Of a stretch of 23,273 nucleotides of DNA, positions 22,389 to 23,273 are shown one piece after another (position 1 is the first letter of the stretch; each line of letters begins with the position of its first letter). Made by a program: the position numbers and the translations under genes. Source of the stretch: Clostridiales bacterium (GTDB taxonomy: Bacteria > Bacillota_A > Clostridia > Lachnospirales > Bianqueaceae). The stretch is from contig JAHZBS010000011.1 of the NCBI GenBank assembly GCA_019423265.1, positions 1 through 23,273 of the forward strand, given 5' to 3'. The notes below the pieces were generated by a model. It was not told the origin of the DNA. It saw only the letters and a program-made list of their open reading frames with translations, and did no database searches.

Positions 22389-23273
22389 TTACGGCTGGAC
22401 AGTAACCTTCCACTCACGACCCTGGCAGATTACGGAAACCGTTGCCGGAGCGCCGTGCAAATGGCATTCCGTGAGCTTTCCCTCCGACCAGGCCAGGTCC
22501 ACGGTTATATTTCCCTTTGCCAGTAAGCCCTTGACAGACCCTTCCCTCCATTCATCCGGGAGGGCGGGCAGGAGTAGGAGCTTGCCGTCTTCACACTGTA
22601 GCAGCATCTCCGCGATTCCGCTGGCCGCGCCATAATTTCCATCGATCTGAAATGGCGGGTGCGCGTCGAAGAGATTGGAGTACGTACCGCCTCCCGCTCC
22701 ATAGTTGACGTTTCCATCACCGACAAGCCGTAGCTGTCTCCGGATCAAGCGCAGAGCGCGATTTCCATCCCCCAGCCGCGCCCAGAAGTTGATCTTCCAG
22801 CCCAGGCTCCAGCCCGTTCCGTCATCTCCCCGGATTTCCAGAGTCTTACGGCAGGCCTCCGCCAGCTCCGGCGTCTTTCTGGGAGAGATCAGGTGAGCCG
22901 GATGTAAGGCATACAGATGTGATACGTGGCGATGATGAACCTCTGTTTCCTCCATCTCGTCATACCACTCCAACAGTTGTCCCTGGCTTCCTGTTTTAAA
23001 GGGCAGCAGCTTGGGGAGGGTCTCCTCCAATTCCGATCGGAATGCCTCGTCCACCCCCAGGATCTCGCTGGCCTGAATACAGTTGCCAAATAGCTCTTTG
23101 ATGATCCCCATGGTCATAGTGCTGGTCTGGGAGACGGAGCAGCGTCTGCCATCGGGGAGGTAAAAGGAGTTCTCCGGGGATGTGGACGGCGCGCAGATCA
23201 GATATCCGTCCTGGTCCTCCACCAGCATATCCAGGTAGAACTGGGCTGCCTCCTTCATGACCGGATACCCGTG
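22389..23273 (-). CDS. GH95-family glycosidase (alpha-L-fucosidase-like), C-terminal part
   Basis: The open frame enters from the right edge (reading HGYPV before [10 protein letters not shown]) and ends at TAA 22391-22389, giving 294 residues of a protein normally about 750-800 aa. GH95 signatures are [17 protein letters not shown] (candidate general-acid Glu), [28 protein letters not shown] and [14 protein letters not shown], with the conserved Asp implicated in catalysis. The C-terminus has the usual beta-sandwich ([11 protein letters not shown]). GH95 enzymes remove alpha-1,2-L-fucose (some act on L-galactose) from glycans. Whether it is secreted cannot be judged because the N-terminus is missing. 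A terminator follows. Confidence 0.88.
   Translation of the reverse strand, partial: HGYPVMKEAAQFYLDMLVEDQDGYLICAPSTSPENSFYLPDGRRCSVSQTSTMTMGIIKELFGNCIQASEILGVDEAFRSELEETLPKLLPFKTGSQGQLLEWYDEMEETEVHHRHVSHLYALHPAHLISPRKTPELAEACRKTLEIRGDDGTGWSLGWKINFWARLGDGNRALRLIRRQLRLVGDGNVNYGAGGGTYSNLFDAHPPFQIDGNYGAASGIAEMLLQCEDGKLLLLPALPDEWREGSVKGLLAKGNITVDLAWSEGKLTECHLHGAPATVSVICQGREWKVTVQP

Noticed and set aside
1..23273. CRISPR arrays, tRNA or rRNA genes, insertion sequences
   Set aside because: No regularly spaced repeats, no cloverleaf-like sequence and no transposase or integrase reading frame was noticed by eye.

Overview
The window looks like chromosomal DNA from a Bacillota (Clostridia-type, probably gut-associated) bacterium of moderate GC. 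The signs are strong AGGAGG-type ribosome sites, an LplB/YtcP-type oligosaccharide importer with a lipoprotein binding protein, many AraC-family regulators, a GH95-type fucosidase fragment, DUF3990 and DUF1934 proteins, and U-tailed hairpin terminators. This assignment rests on protein families read by eye; no database search was run.

Layout. (1) 1-8166 is a carbohydrate locus. A Gfo/Idh/MocA-type oxidoreductase (partial, minus strand) is divergent from two ABC permeases, a solute-binding lipoprotein, a membrane-anchored AraC sensor-regulator and a GH36-like glycosidase, ending in a clear terminator. A 16+16 bp palindrome covers the -35 regions of both divergent promoters. (2) 8204-11944 is a minus-strand group transcribed from a good promoter: ddl, murI, a DUF1934 (YwiB-like) gene, an N-terminally truncated pyrophosphatase-like remnant, and a three-gene, ATGA-overlapping module with a DUF3990 protein (ADP-ribosyltransferase-like) between two small proteins. 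(3) 11978-14784 is a two-gene minus-strand operon: a large DUF4838 (glycosidase-like) protein and a membrane-anchored protein I do not recognise. (4) 14818-16682 holds a flavodoxin-like gene ending in a very large hairpin terminator, then divergent tandem Hsp20 genes with palindromic sites around their promoter and a hairpin at the first ribosome site. (5) 16692-23273 is a second carbohydrate region: SIS-domain isomerase, ROK sugar kinase, three stand-alone AraC regulators, a uroporphyrinogen-decarboxylase-family protein and the C-terminal part of a GH95 glycosidase.

Taken together, regions 1, 3 and 5 suggest scavenging of complex glycans. The importer brings in oligosaccharides, cytoplasmic GH36, GH95 and DUF4838 enzymes trim them, the oxidoreductase, ROK kinase and SIS isomerase process the sugars, and AraC proteins sense them. 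No ABC ATPase is present, as is usual for this importer class, which borrows a shared ATPase encoded elsewhere.

The most interesting leads are the DUF3990 module abutting a broken pyrophosphatase gene fused in frame (across an amber stop) to DUF1934, a possible pseudoknot at the ywiB start, the hsp20 leader, and the large divergent operator at 485-528.
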